Virus record (IMG/VR): IMGVR_UViG_3300021197_001584
Span: 1 to 64,000 of that record
DNA: 64,000 bases
From: a virus
Direction: 5' to 3' (one strand)
The position numbers and the translations under genes were made by a program. Positions within the stretch are counted from its first letter, which is position 1, and each line of letters starts with the position of its first letter. This document shows positions 16,009-22,780 of this stretch, piece by piece. Under the pieces are notes generated by a model that saw nothing but the letters and a program-made list of their open reading frames with translations, had not been told where the DNA came from and ran no database searches.

Positions 16009-18168
16009 TTACATTATGAAGAATTTGGATTGTCCATCAGTGTAAATGTTGATGGATGATCCGGGAGAAACGAAAGTCAAACTTGATCTGTTTTCAACCA
16101 ACTGATTTGACTGTGGTATGATGGTGATTGTGAACTGGTCTGCGTTTTCAGCCTCATCTTTAATTACGAAGATTTGGCCATTGAACAATGTTGATGCATC
16201 AGGTAAAGTTACGGTCGTATTTTGTGTTGCTTGTAAGCCAACAAAGTAGTCTGTGTTCAACATGCTGTAGTTTGAGGCTACGACCACTCTGTTTCTAACT
16301 TCTATACCAGATTGAACTGCTGGTGACATGATGACGTTACCGTTTGCATCCAGAGACAAGAAGTTGCTAGATGACCCTTGTTGGACATTTGTTAGGTTTA
16401 GAGATGGAATGATCACCTTTCCCGATGATGGTTCAAGCGATAAGTCTCCTGCTGGAGTCGCATTGAGATCTGCATATCTGTATTGAGATATTCCAAATAC
16501 AAACTCTGAGTTGGTTAATCTTAATTGAGGATTTGTTGTGTCTTTGATCTCGACCATCTTGGATGGGTTGTTGATGTTGATTCCGAGAGGTCCTCCAATG
16601 TTTGCTGCATTTGCAACATTAAGTGAAGTTAGCGTCCCCAAACTTGTTACGTTCGGCTGAGCAGCGGTGCTAAGTGTGCCTCCAAGATTTGTAGAATTCA
16701 CTGTTGTTGCGTCAAGAGTTGGAGTCGCAATGTTGTCACTATTGATCGTTGTGTTGCCATTCGTGATTGTCGTCGATGTGATGTTTGTAAAATATCCCGC
16801 AGCAGAGGAAACAGATACTGATGATGACACTTGTCCGATGTTATTAAGAACTATGTCGCCATTAGAGCCTACCACAAGCTCACCAAGAACGTTTGTGTCG
16901 TTGCCTATGTCTAGTGTCGTAGAGTTCGTTGAAAGAGTTGTGGAGCCATTGTTGACGCTTATAGATAGTTTTTCGGTTGTGGTTCCGACTTTAAATTGAT
17001 TTGATGGTGCTTCTATCTCAAACTTTGCACCGTCAGAGTAATCTCCAACGCCAATGAGTCCGTTGTTGATAAATAACCCATTGTCAATTGCAAGACCATT
17101 AGGAACAGAGATTGTGTCTGCGTTGACGATAATCGTGTCTGTTGCTTCATCTCCAAGAGTCAAAGTGTCTGCCGATACTGCAAAGTCTGTAGTTCGCGCA
17201 GTGAAGGATCCTGTAACCACAAGATCACCAGAGACGTTAAGATCTCCTGTGACATTTGTTTGACCGTTAGAAGGACTTATGGTAAAGTCTCCGTCTGTGT
17301 TTGTGTGTAGATCTGTGTATTCGTGATCTTGTACTCCGAAAACTCCTCGTTGACTTGTCAAGCGCAATTGAGTCGAAGTGGAAAGAATTTCCGATGTTGC
17401 TTGAGGATCGGAGACGTTAACTCCAATCTTGTTCTCTGATGACTTCACATAGAATGTCCCATTAAAGGTTGCATCGTTTGCAACATTAAGATTCGTTAGT
17501 GTTCCGACATCGGTTATGTTCGTTTGAGATGGTGATGTTAATAGTCCCTCAAGGGTTGTTGATTGGATGTGAACTGCATTAGCAATTGTTCCAGTCTCCA
17601 TAGTAAGGGTTCCATCTGTAAGTTGGTCAGCTTGAATGTCGCCAACGTCCATGGATTCGAAAAGTCCAATTGAGCTACTGATTTGCGAGGCGTCGATCTC
17701 TAGAGCTTGTATGTCTCCAATGACATCTAATAGTGCGCCATCGAATGTTAGATTCTCTTCTGCATTGACGGTGTTGTCAGTCACAGAAGTTACAAGCCTG
17801 TTATCGCCGTGGTTCGTGTAGTAGTTGATTGGTACACCATCAAGGTCTCCACCCCATCCGTAGAAGTTCTGAGCGGTTACGTTGCCGTTTACATCCACTG
17901 AGCCGGTAAATTGATGAAGGTCATCTGGTGTGTCTCCAAACACTGAAGATCCTGAGACTTCAAAGTGGAAGACTGTTTGAGTTTGGTTTTGGATCTCGAA
18001 GTTGTGAGCAACGATGTTTCCGGAAACTAGCAGTGAGTTTAAGTCATCAGACCAAATTAAATTTGGATCGTGCTCGAGTTCGGTTCCAGGACCAGCAAGT
18101 TGGATTGATCCTTTAGGACCCGATCCTTGACGGCCGACAACATATGCCCATCCAAATTCCTTCGCCAT
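16009..18168 (-). CDS. Tail/head fibre with beta-helix-like repeats
   Basis: A 719-residue protein rich in Asn, Thr, Ser, Gly and Val with the short-strand periodicity of beta-helical fibres (DLNVSGDLVVTGSFTAR, LGTLTSLNVANAANIGG). Two long internal repeats are visible, near residues 215-310 and 525-620: both run V/L-G-T-L-T-x-L-N-V-A-N, then QLRLT, VFG, a Y-D-L segment and S-P/P-S-N/S-G. The C-terminal 90 residues form a separate strand-rich tip. It starts in a TAATG overlap with the upstream gene, so it is translationally coupled to the two YSVGL proteins. Likely a long fibre shaft. Confidence 0.68.
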   Translation of the reverse strand: MAKEFGWAYVVGRQGSGPKGSIQLAGPGTELEHDPNLIWSDDLNSLLVSGNIVAHNFEIQNQTQTVFHFEVSGSSVFGDTPDDLHQFTGSVDVNGNVTAQNFYGWGGDLDGVPINYYTNHGDNRLVTSVTDNTVNAEENLTFDGALLDVIGDIQALEIDASQISSSIGLFESMDVGDIQADQLTDGTLTMETGTIANAVHIQSTTLEGLLTSPSQTNITDVGTLTNLNVANDATFNGTFYVKSSENKIGVNVSDPQATSEILSTSTQLRLTSQRGVFGVQDHEYTDLHTNTDGDFTISPSNGQTNVTGDLNVSGDLVVTGSFTARTTDFAVSADTLTLGDEATDTIIVNADTISVPNGLAIDNGLFINNGLIGVGDYSDGAKFEIEAPSNQFKVGTTTEKLSISVNNGSTTLSTNSTTLDIGNDTNVLGELVVGSNGDIVLNNIGQVSSSVSVSSAAGYFTNITSTTITNGNTTINSDNIATPTLDATTVNSTNLGGTLSTAAQPNVTSLGTLTSLNVANAANIGGPLGININNPSKMVEIKDTTNPQLRLTNSEFVFGISQYRYADLNATPAGDLSLEPSSGKVIIPSLNLTNVQQGSSSNFLSLDANGNVIMSPAVQSGIEVRNRVVVASNYSMLNTDYFVGLQATQNTTVTLPDASTLFNGQIFVIKDEAENADQFTITIIPQSNQLVENRSSLTFVSPGSSINIYTDGQSKFFIM

Positions 18169-19187
18169 TACTCATCGATTCCCGGTCCGGTTAATTCATA
18201 CATGCGAGATGCAGGAATGCCTGTGAGTGGTGCGTCTATTCCAACTTCTAAAGCGCCGATGGCATGCAAAAAGACTTGCTTACATTTGGCAGATAAGGTT
18301 ATCTGCTCTTGGCCTGACAATGTTATTTTGTGTCTTGCTTCGGCGTTTTCGATTAAACGACCGTCAACGAAAAATAAGGGAGTAGAACCACCGATAAGGG
18401 AAAGATCGTTTGCTGATATTCTGTCATAAATAAGATTTGTTGCATCTGGGGTTGCATAGAAGTTTTTGTAATTATTGTCTTCGAAGGCCCAATGCGACAC
18501 TAAACTAGAAGCTTGGGAGTGGTTCTTGATTTTCATAGCAGCACCATCATTGTAAAGCTCTGCCACCTCACTATCTCCGAGAGCAGTTGAGAACAAAACT
18601 AGTTCATCGTAGATTCCATCATAACCAGTCCCTCCAGTCCCTCCGATGTCTAGACCAGTAAATCCTACACCAGCATCATGGGTGTTTTCTACTGCAAAAT
18701 TTCCATTAAGATAAAGTCGATTGGATGTACCGTTTATAGAAAGTGTTACGTTGATCCAATCTCCAGAAGACAATAAAGTAGCATCATCGGCATTGTTTCC
18801 ATCTACTCTTAGTCTTAGCCTGTTAGTCGATGTCGTTTGAATTCTCACTGCATTGCCGCCAATCAACTCGAATAATCTTAGTCCTGTAATTGGGTTCTGT
18901 AATTTTATCCAAGCAGAAACTGTAAACTGATCGATGGAGGAAAATGTTGAAGACAAATATTCAGTCGTACCACCAAAGTCAATAGCACGTTTTGGTTCGC
19001 AAAACATAATCTCTAACGAGTGTCCAGCACCATTGTGATCATTGCAAATTTTAATTTTGTTTGTTACACTAGGAAACTCAACAAGAACCTTTTGACCACT
19101 TGTCAAGTTCAAATCTTTAAGAAAAGGCCTACCAGAAACCTGATAAGATCCTACATTTTGCAACCCTACGCTATATCTAAAAGTCAT
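18168..19187 (-). CDS. YSVGL-family virion protein with an inserted LamG domain
   Basis: A 339-residue protein. Residues 1-63 (YSVGLQNVGSYQVSGRPFL, then V-E-F-P-S-V-T) and residues 280-339 (KCKQVFLHAIGALEVG..., L-T-G-I-P-A-S-R-M-Y-E-L) match the N- and C-terminal parts of the 141-residue protein encoded just upstream. Between them, residues about 68-275, is a LamG/concanavalin-like domain (IDFGGTTEYL, FTVSAWIKLQNP, DWINVTLSI, RLYLNG, YDGIYDELVLFS) that the short paralogue lacks. It looks like a domain inserted into a loop, giving a sugar-binding variant of the same subunit. TAATG overlaps join it to both neighbours. Confidence 0.7.
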   Translation of the reverse strand: MTFRYSVGLQNVGSYQVSGRPFLKDLNLTSGQKVLVEFPSVTNKIKICNDHNGAGHSLEIMFCEPKRAIDFGGTTEYLSSTFSSIDQFTVSAWIKLQNPITGLRLFELIGGNAVRIQTTSTNRLRLRVDGNNADDATLLSSGDWINVTLSINGTSNRLYLNGNFAVENTHDAGVGFTGLDIGGTGGTGYDGIYDELVLFSTALGDSEVAELYNDGAAMKIKNHSQASSLVSHWAFEDNNYKNFYATPDATNLIYDRISANDLSLIGGSTPLFFVDGRLIENAEARHKITLSGQEQITLSAKCKQVFLHAIGALEVGIDAPLTGIPASRMYELTGPGIDE

Positions 19188-19612
19188 TATGAACTTACTC
19201 CATCCAACCCTTCTAGGTCATACATTGAACCAGCCGGAATATTCGTTAATTCTGCAAAAACTTCCACATCACCAGCCTGTAAAGCAGCTACGTTGCCGAT
19301 AGAGAAAAACACTTCTTTGCATTTAACATCAAAAGTGTGTGTTGTGTTTGCCAAGACAATAAAATAATTTCCACTTGTTGAAGCGTCAGTTGTGAAATCA
19401 AATGTTGGTGCAATTGTGCGGTCATAAGGTGCAAAATGAACTTTAATTTGATGCTTTACTTTGAATGTGATGCTTTTTGTCACATTAGGAAATTGAATTC
19501 TAGCAGACTCATCATTCAATGTTGGCAATGTCGGAACCAGCAAGAATGGTTTGCCGCTTACTTGATATGCTCCAACGTGATTTAGACCTACGCTATAGAT
19601 ATTTGAACTCAT
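19187..19612 (-). CDS. YSVGL-family small virion protein (stub)
   Basis: A 141-residue beta-rich protein of unknown fold, the first gene of the fibre island. It has the YSVGLNHVGAYQVSGKPFL start and a K-C-K-E-V-F-F-S-I-G...L-T-N-I-P-A-G-S-M-Y-D-L end shared with the following, longer gene. Possible roles are head decoration, fibre hub or attachment subunit. The ATG follows AGAGAGGAG and the AACTAGTTAG motif lies 21 bases upstream. Confidence 0.6.
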   Translation of the reverse strand: MSSNIYSVGLNHVGAYQVSGKPFLLVPTLPTLNDESARIQFPNVTKSITFKVKHQIKVHFAPYDRTIAPTFDFTTDASTSGNYFIVLANTTHTFDVKCKEVFFSIGNVAALQAGDVEVFAELTNIPAGSMYDLEGLDGVSS

Positions 19613-19633
19613 GATTGTCTCCTCTCTTTAGGA

Positions 19634-19643
19634 CTAACTAGTT
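19634..19643 (-). promoter_or_regulatory. Variant late motif AACTAGTTAG
   Basis: Overlaps the stop codon of the bS21 gene and lies 21 bases before the first fibre-island gene. It differs from AACTATTTAG at one base, and an identical decamer precedes the packaging operon at 29052-29061. Confidence 0.45.
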
Positions 19644-19836
19644 ATTGCTTCTTCTTCTTAAGGTTTGCTCTCCATTTTTTGCGAGCAAGACGCTTCTTTT
19701 CGGACTTCGAAGTGAAGTGTTTGTTGTCTCGGATTTCTTGCATGATTCCGAGCTTTTTGCATTTCTTTGTGAAACGCTTGATAAATCTTTCCATGTTCTC
19801 GCCTTTGCGAGGCTTGTCTTTAAAATTGGTAGCCAT
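19642..19836 (-). CDS. rpsU: Ribosomal protein bS21, phage-encoded
   Basis: A 64-residue, strongly basic protein. Residues 15-60 (ERFIKRFTKKCKKLGIMQEI, then R-D-N-K-H-F-T-S-K-S-E-K-K-R-L-A-R-K-K) match the bacterial 30S protein bS21: the R-F-K-K-C-x-K-x-G-I-x-x-E-I/L-R core, the K-H/Y-x-x-x-S-E-K turn and the Lys/Arg tail. In bacteria bS21 sits near the anti-Shine-Dalgarno end of 16S rRNA and influences initiation. Phage bS21 genes are known in large marine phages. It starts at 19836 (AAGGGATAACA before ATG) immediately after the upstream stop, within a late head operon. Confidence 0.88.
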   Translation of the reverse strand: MATNFKDKPRKGENMERFIKRFTKKCKKLGIMQEIRDNKHFTSKSEKKRLARKKWRANLKKKKQ

Positions 19837-19838
19837 TG

Positions 19839-20264
19839 TTATCCCTTTGCTAATTTTGACCATAGAGCCGAAGATGTTCCGAAAGCTGACAAGTCAACGC
19901 CGGGATCATTTGGTGCAACGCCATCAAGAGCTTTCGCTCCTTGTGGTGATGTTGCTGATCTCCCGCTATCTCTGCTAGACAAAGGCGTTGTTCCTTCGAA
20001 CAAGTCGACTCCGTTAAAAGAGTCTCTACCAATTGAGTCAAGCATTTTGCGACGTTGTTCTTTACGCTTCCGCTCTTGGGCTTCGTAATCGATTTGTGGT
20101 TTTTGATAAGTTGGTTGTGCTTGAGTCTCGACGATACGCTGACCACCAGTCCCTTTCACAACCTCTGAAATAATTCCGGAGAGAACTCCTTCTTCAAAGA
20201 TTACTTCTTTTATGCACTCTTTTATGAGTGGCTTTAAAGTTTTTCTTAATTGTTCTTTGTTCAT
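19839..20264 (-). CDS. Small head-module protein with a candidate capsid-targeting N-terminus
   Basis: A 141-residue protein of unknown function between the prohead protease and bS21. Residues 1-38 form a basic/amphipathic helix with repeated I-x-E and L-x-E triplets (PLIKE, CIKEV, VIFEEG), the type of site cut by gp21-like proteases. The middle is Gln/Arg/Lys-rich and the last 55 residues are Gly/Ser/Ala-rich. The leader resembles, without matching, the MKLTK.TLK.IIKEEL leader found elsewhere in this window. Probably an internal or core protein. Its ATG follows the protease stop codon directly. Confidence 0.6.
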   Translation of the reverse strand: MNKEQLRKTLKPLIKECIKEVIFEEGVLSGIISEVVKGTGGQRIVETQAQPTYQKPQIDYEAQERKRKEQRRKMLDSIGRDSFNGVDLFEGTTPLSSRDSGRSATSPQGAKALDGVAPNDPGVDLSAFGTSSALWSKLAKG

Positions 20265-20888
20265 TTAGTCTCCAAGAATCTTCTTAAATAGATTGTCAAT
20301 GTTATTTTCTTTTTGTTCTCGCAACTTTGTTGAGAAACGAGATGGCTTATTAGGGCCTCCTTTCGGATAAACATAGGCATCTGGCGTTGACGGTTCTGAC
20401 ACAATGTCAAAGCAGATAAGTTGGAAATCTTCTTGAACAACGGTCTGTCCTCTTGACTCTGATACGGATCCAAGTCCACGAGATGAAATTCCAAGTTTCA
20501 CACCAGCATTGATGAGGTCCTTTAGAATTCTACCGCTAGGAGTGTCGAGGATCTTGATCTTGCCCATTACATCTCTTCCCTCCCACCAACACTCTGTGAC
20601 GATGTGAGAAACGTTTTTAAGGTTAATTACGGAGTCGTCAGGGTGATCTAATTCACCTGTCGCTCTGTTATCCTTGATAATTTTTTGATAGTTTTCGATT
20701 TCACGTTTGAGGACTTTGTCTGGATACACACGACCATTACCGTTTTGCTTCTCGGCAGTTTGGATGCGACCAGTTAAGTACATCGCACCATTGTCTGTGA
20801 TGTCTCTCTTTTCTCTTTCGGTAAGCAAGTCTTGACACATTCCATCTGGACATAGTGCATGAAATTCTCTTAGCAATTTTTTTGACAT
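20265..20888 (-). CDS. Prohead core protease, gp21-like (peptidase S78/U9 type)
   Basis: A 207-residue protein, close to T4 gp21 (212). It shows NGRVYPDKVLKREI, the catalytic-His segment ATGELDHPDD and the catalytic-Ser segment LGISSRGLGSV, spaced as in the prohead protease family, with a C-terminal P-S-T-P-D-A-Y-V. It should cleave scaffold, capsid and internal proteins after L/I-x-E during maturation. I start at 20888 because the ATG follows GGAG at the right distance; a TTG in frame at 20900 overlaps that ribosome site. A terminator and a GC-rich structured segment lie directly upstream. Confidence 0.9.
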   Translation of the reverse strand: MSKKLLREFHALCPDGMCQDLLTEREKRDITDNGAMYLTGRIQTAEKQNGNGRVYPDKVLKREIENYQKIIKDNRATGELDHPDDSVINLKNVSHIVTECWWEGRDVMGKIKILDTPSGRILKDLINAGVKLGISSRGLGSVSESRGQTVVQEDFQLICFDIVSEPSTPDAYVYPKGGPNKPSRFSTKLREQKENNIDNLFKKILGD

Positions 20889-20901
20889 TTCTTTCTCCAA
20901 T

Positions 20902-20930
20902 AAAAAAACGGGCAGAGATTAACTCCGCCC
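20902..20930 (-). terminator. Rho-independent terminator
   Basis: Minus-strand GGGCGGAG / CTCTGCCC stem (8 pairs, one G-T) with a 5-base loop and T7. It closes the structured segment 20909-20999 and sits only 14 bases before the protease start, so the protease must be expressed from read-through or from a signal I cannot see. Confidence 0.8.
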
Positions 20931-20999
20931 TTAGCGGGCACTACCCGCGCGAGCTAGGAGCCGCTGCAACAGCGACGGACAGGTTGTAAAACCCAGCGC
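20909..20999 (-). ncRNA. Candidate structured small RNA or 3' leader element
   Basis: Ninety-one bases without a plausible reading frame, about 64% G+C by hand count in a surrounding of clearly lower G+C. On the minus strand four consecutive hairpins can be drawn: GGTT/AACC (20982-20993), GTCGCTG/CAGCGGC with a 3-base loop (20960-20976), GCGGG/CCCGC (20934-20948) and the terminator (20909-20930). It could be a processed 3'-end RNA of the upstream operon, an independent sRNA, or a regulator of the protease gene. I do not recognise a known RNA family. Confidence 0.45.
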
Positions 21000-21329
21000 T
21001 TAATCATCAACATGCTCACCCCCTGATCTTGATGATAGTCTAAGGCCGAAATCATCGACCAAGACCGAAATTAAATAGGATGTTCCAGCTGACAAACAGC
21101 CAAGCAGGAACGCATTCACGAATGAACGCTCGTAACTAAATAGTTCAGTATACGGAGAAAGGCATGAAATAAACACACCAGTCCAGAAGCCCATGCATAA
21201 CGGACAGTTCCATAGAGTGTTCCACTTCTTTGTATAGTCTTTTTTTGGCCTGATGTCTTCAAAGATTTTTCCGTAGACCATGATAAAAGTCATGCCGTAG
21301 CAAATCAAGATAAAATGTAGTGTGCCCAA
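21000..21329 (-). CDS. Small membrane protein with NCPLCMGFW motif (DUF1360-like)
   Basis: About 109 residues from a TTG start at 21329, which follows a GAGG ribosome site just after the upstream gene's stop. Three hydrophobic segments are visible (residues about 4-18, 45-62 and 72-95) with W-N-C-P-L-C-M-G-F-W-T-G between them, a C-x-x-C motif seen in small phage and bacterial membrane proteins of the DUF1360 type. Function unknown. An in-frame ATG at 21449 would extend it 40 residues inside the upstream gene, which I think less likely. It is the last gene before the structured RNA segment. Confidence 0.6.
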   Translation of the reverse strand: MGTLHFILICYGMTFIMVYGKIFEDIRPKKDYTKKWNTLWNCPLCMGFWTGVFISCLSPYTELFSYERSFVNAFLLGCLSAGTSYLISVLVDDFGLRLSSRSGGEHVDD

Positions 21330-21339
21330 GAGAACCTCG

Positions 21340-21975
21340 TTAGTAAGTGTAGCGGCCGTAGAGATAGGGAGCAAACAAGTTTCGTTGACGGATAGATCCC
21401 TTTTGATCTTCATGAGGGACCTCGCCAAGCTCTGTTGAGTATTCTCCATCAGGATTGACCATGTGCTTCTCTACGTCTTCATCGTGACCCTTGAGTCGCT
21501 TGACGTAAGGCTCTTCGTCCTTCATCCATTCGTGAATTGCTAGCAACGTAATCTTGTTTACATCGTGCTCTTTGGCATCCATGAGTTTGCCTTCCATGGA
21601 TCCATAGATGTTCCCGCCTTGAATTGAGTCAAATTCGAGTACACCTTTCTTTCTTAGAAACTCAAACAATCTAGATTCAGCACCATAGACGAAGTCTGAA
21701 TTCATTTCTTTGGCAAATGCCGTGACCTTTCGGTCTTTCTGATTGAGTACGATATCGATGTCTCTGTGAGCGAAGATCATGAGGTCTCCATTAACTGCTG
21801 ATTTTGCTTGAAGTTCGAACTCAATACGTTCTTTGTCTAGGATCTCGATCTTCACAGTTGGTTCCTGAGGTTCTTCCGGTCGATCAACTTGCTTGATTTT
21901 AATCTTTATGTTTGAACCTTCTTCTTCCGCTTCAACGATTGGCTCTTCTCGAGTAACTTTGACTTTAACTGACAT
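21340..21975 (-). CDS. Conserved-type structural/packaging-operon protein, unknown function
   Basis: A 211-residue acidic protein. Residues 1-65 are charged strands with alternating Lys/Glu (VKVKVTREEP, IKIKIKQVDRP). Residues 65-150 look like a compact mixed domain (NGDLMIFAHRDIDIVLN, FVYGAESRLFEFLRKKGV), and the C-terminus ends in a Tyr/Arg-rich tail (FAPYLYGRYTY). I recognise no family. It is translated from an overlap with the gene upstream (GGAGG ahead of the ATG) and lies two genes after the portal, so a role in head assembly is plausible but unproven. Confidence 0.6.
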   Translation of the reverse strand: MSVKVKVTREEPIVEAEEEGSNIKIKIKQVDRPEEPQEPTVKIEILDKERIEFELQAKSAVNGDLMIFAHRDIDIVLNQKDRKVTAFAKEMNSDFVYGAESRLFEFLRKKGVLEFDSIQGGNIYGSMEGKLMDAKEHDVNKITLLAIHEWMKDEEPYVKRLKGHDEDVEKHMVNPDGEYSTELGEVPHEDQKGSIRQRNLFAPYLYGRYTY

Positions 21976-22780
21976 TGCGCTTTACCTCCGCTAAAAGGTC
22001 TTGAATGTAAAATATCTCTTCGACTACGGCCTCATTTAAAGGCTGAGATGCGTAGTTGTCCAGCTTTGCCTTAACTTTTTTAAAATTTTCATTTAAGGCA
22101 CTATTACGTCCTTCTACAATCTCGGCGCTTACGGCTTCTTTGAGACGTCCGATTTCCGAATTTAGATAAGACTTAAGTCCCAATCCATTATCGGAAAATG
22201 ATGTAATAAAGTTTGTCAAAAGCTCTTTCTGCTCTGTTAACAAAGAATGTTCATAAGTGTCGTTAAATCTGTTAACGAACATTTTGAATTCTAACTTGTC
22301 GAGATGTTTCATTTCTGTTAAAACCTTTTCTGATCTACAAAGGTATCTCACACAATTGTCTTCAAGCATTATGCGCTTCTTTGCAGAGAGATTGTCTTGT
22401 TGCAAGAACAAGCCTACTGTTGCAAGGTCTTTGTAGTTTGGAACGAAGATCCCAAATGAGTCAGAACCCAGTGCTTTATTGATTCTGTTAATGAGCTTTG
22501 TTTGCTCATTGAACACTTCTCTTCGATCTATGGAATCAAAGTCCTTCTTTGTTTCAGCCAATAGACGGCGTGAGTAATTAGCTTTCAAATCCTTTGACTC
22601 AAGAAGAGATCGATAGATCTCAAGTTCACGAGCTAGTGTTGTTCCTTTTGTAAAGAACTCTTTTAGGATTGCTTTTACGATTTGCTGCTCTTGTTTGTTT
22701 TCGCGAATGACAGACTTTGTCAATGAGCGAACAAGGCATTCGTAAAGAAAAGCGGTATTTCTTTTCTTATTGTGTTTCAT
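21965..22780 (-). CDS. Helical protein after the portal gene, unknown function
   Basis: A 271-residue, mostly alpha-helical, basic protein with coiled-coil potential at residues 205-271. Features include MKHNKKRNTAFLYECLVRSL at the start, a KEFFTKGTTLARELEIYRSL helix near 45 and a FGIFVPNYKDLATVGLFL segment near 110. The order portal, this gene, 21340-type gene, protease recalls head modules of marine T4-type phages, but I can name no function. Its ATG overlaps the portal gene by 14 bases with GGAG in front. Confidence 0.6.
   Translation of the reverse strand: MKHNKKRNTAFLYECLVRSLTKSVIRENKQEQQIVKAILKEFFTKGTTLARELEIYRSLLESKDLKANYSRRLLAETKKDFDSIDRREVFNEQTKLINRINKALGSDSFGIFVPNYKDLATVGLFLQQDNLSAKKRIMLEDNCVRYLCRSEKVLTEMKHLDKLEFKMFVNRFNDTYEHSLLTEQKELLTNFITSFSDNGLGLKSYLNSEIGRLKEAVSAEIVEGRNSALNENFKKVKAKLDNYASQPLNEAVVEEIFYIQDLLAEVKRNVS

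Noticed and set aside
20886-20900. TTG start four codons upstream for the prohead protease
   Set aside because: The TTG overlaps the GGAG ribosome site that fits the ATG at 20888.
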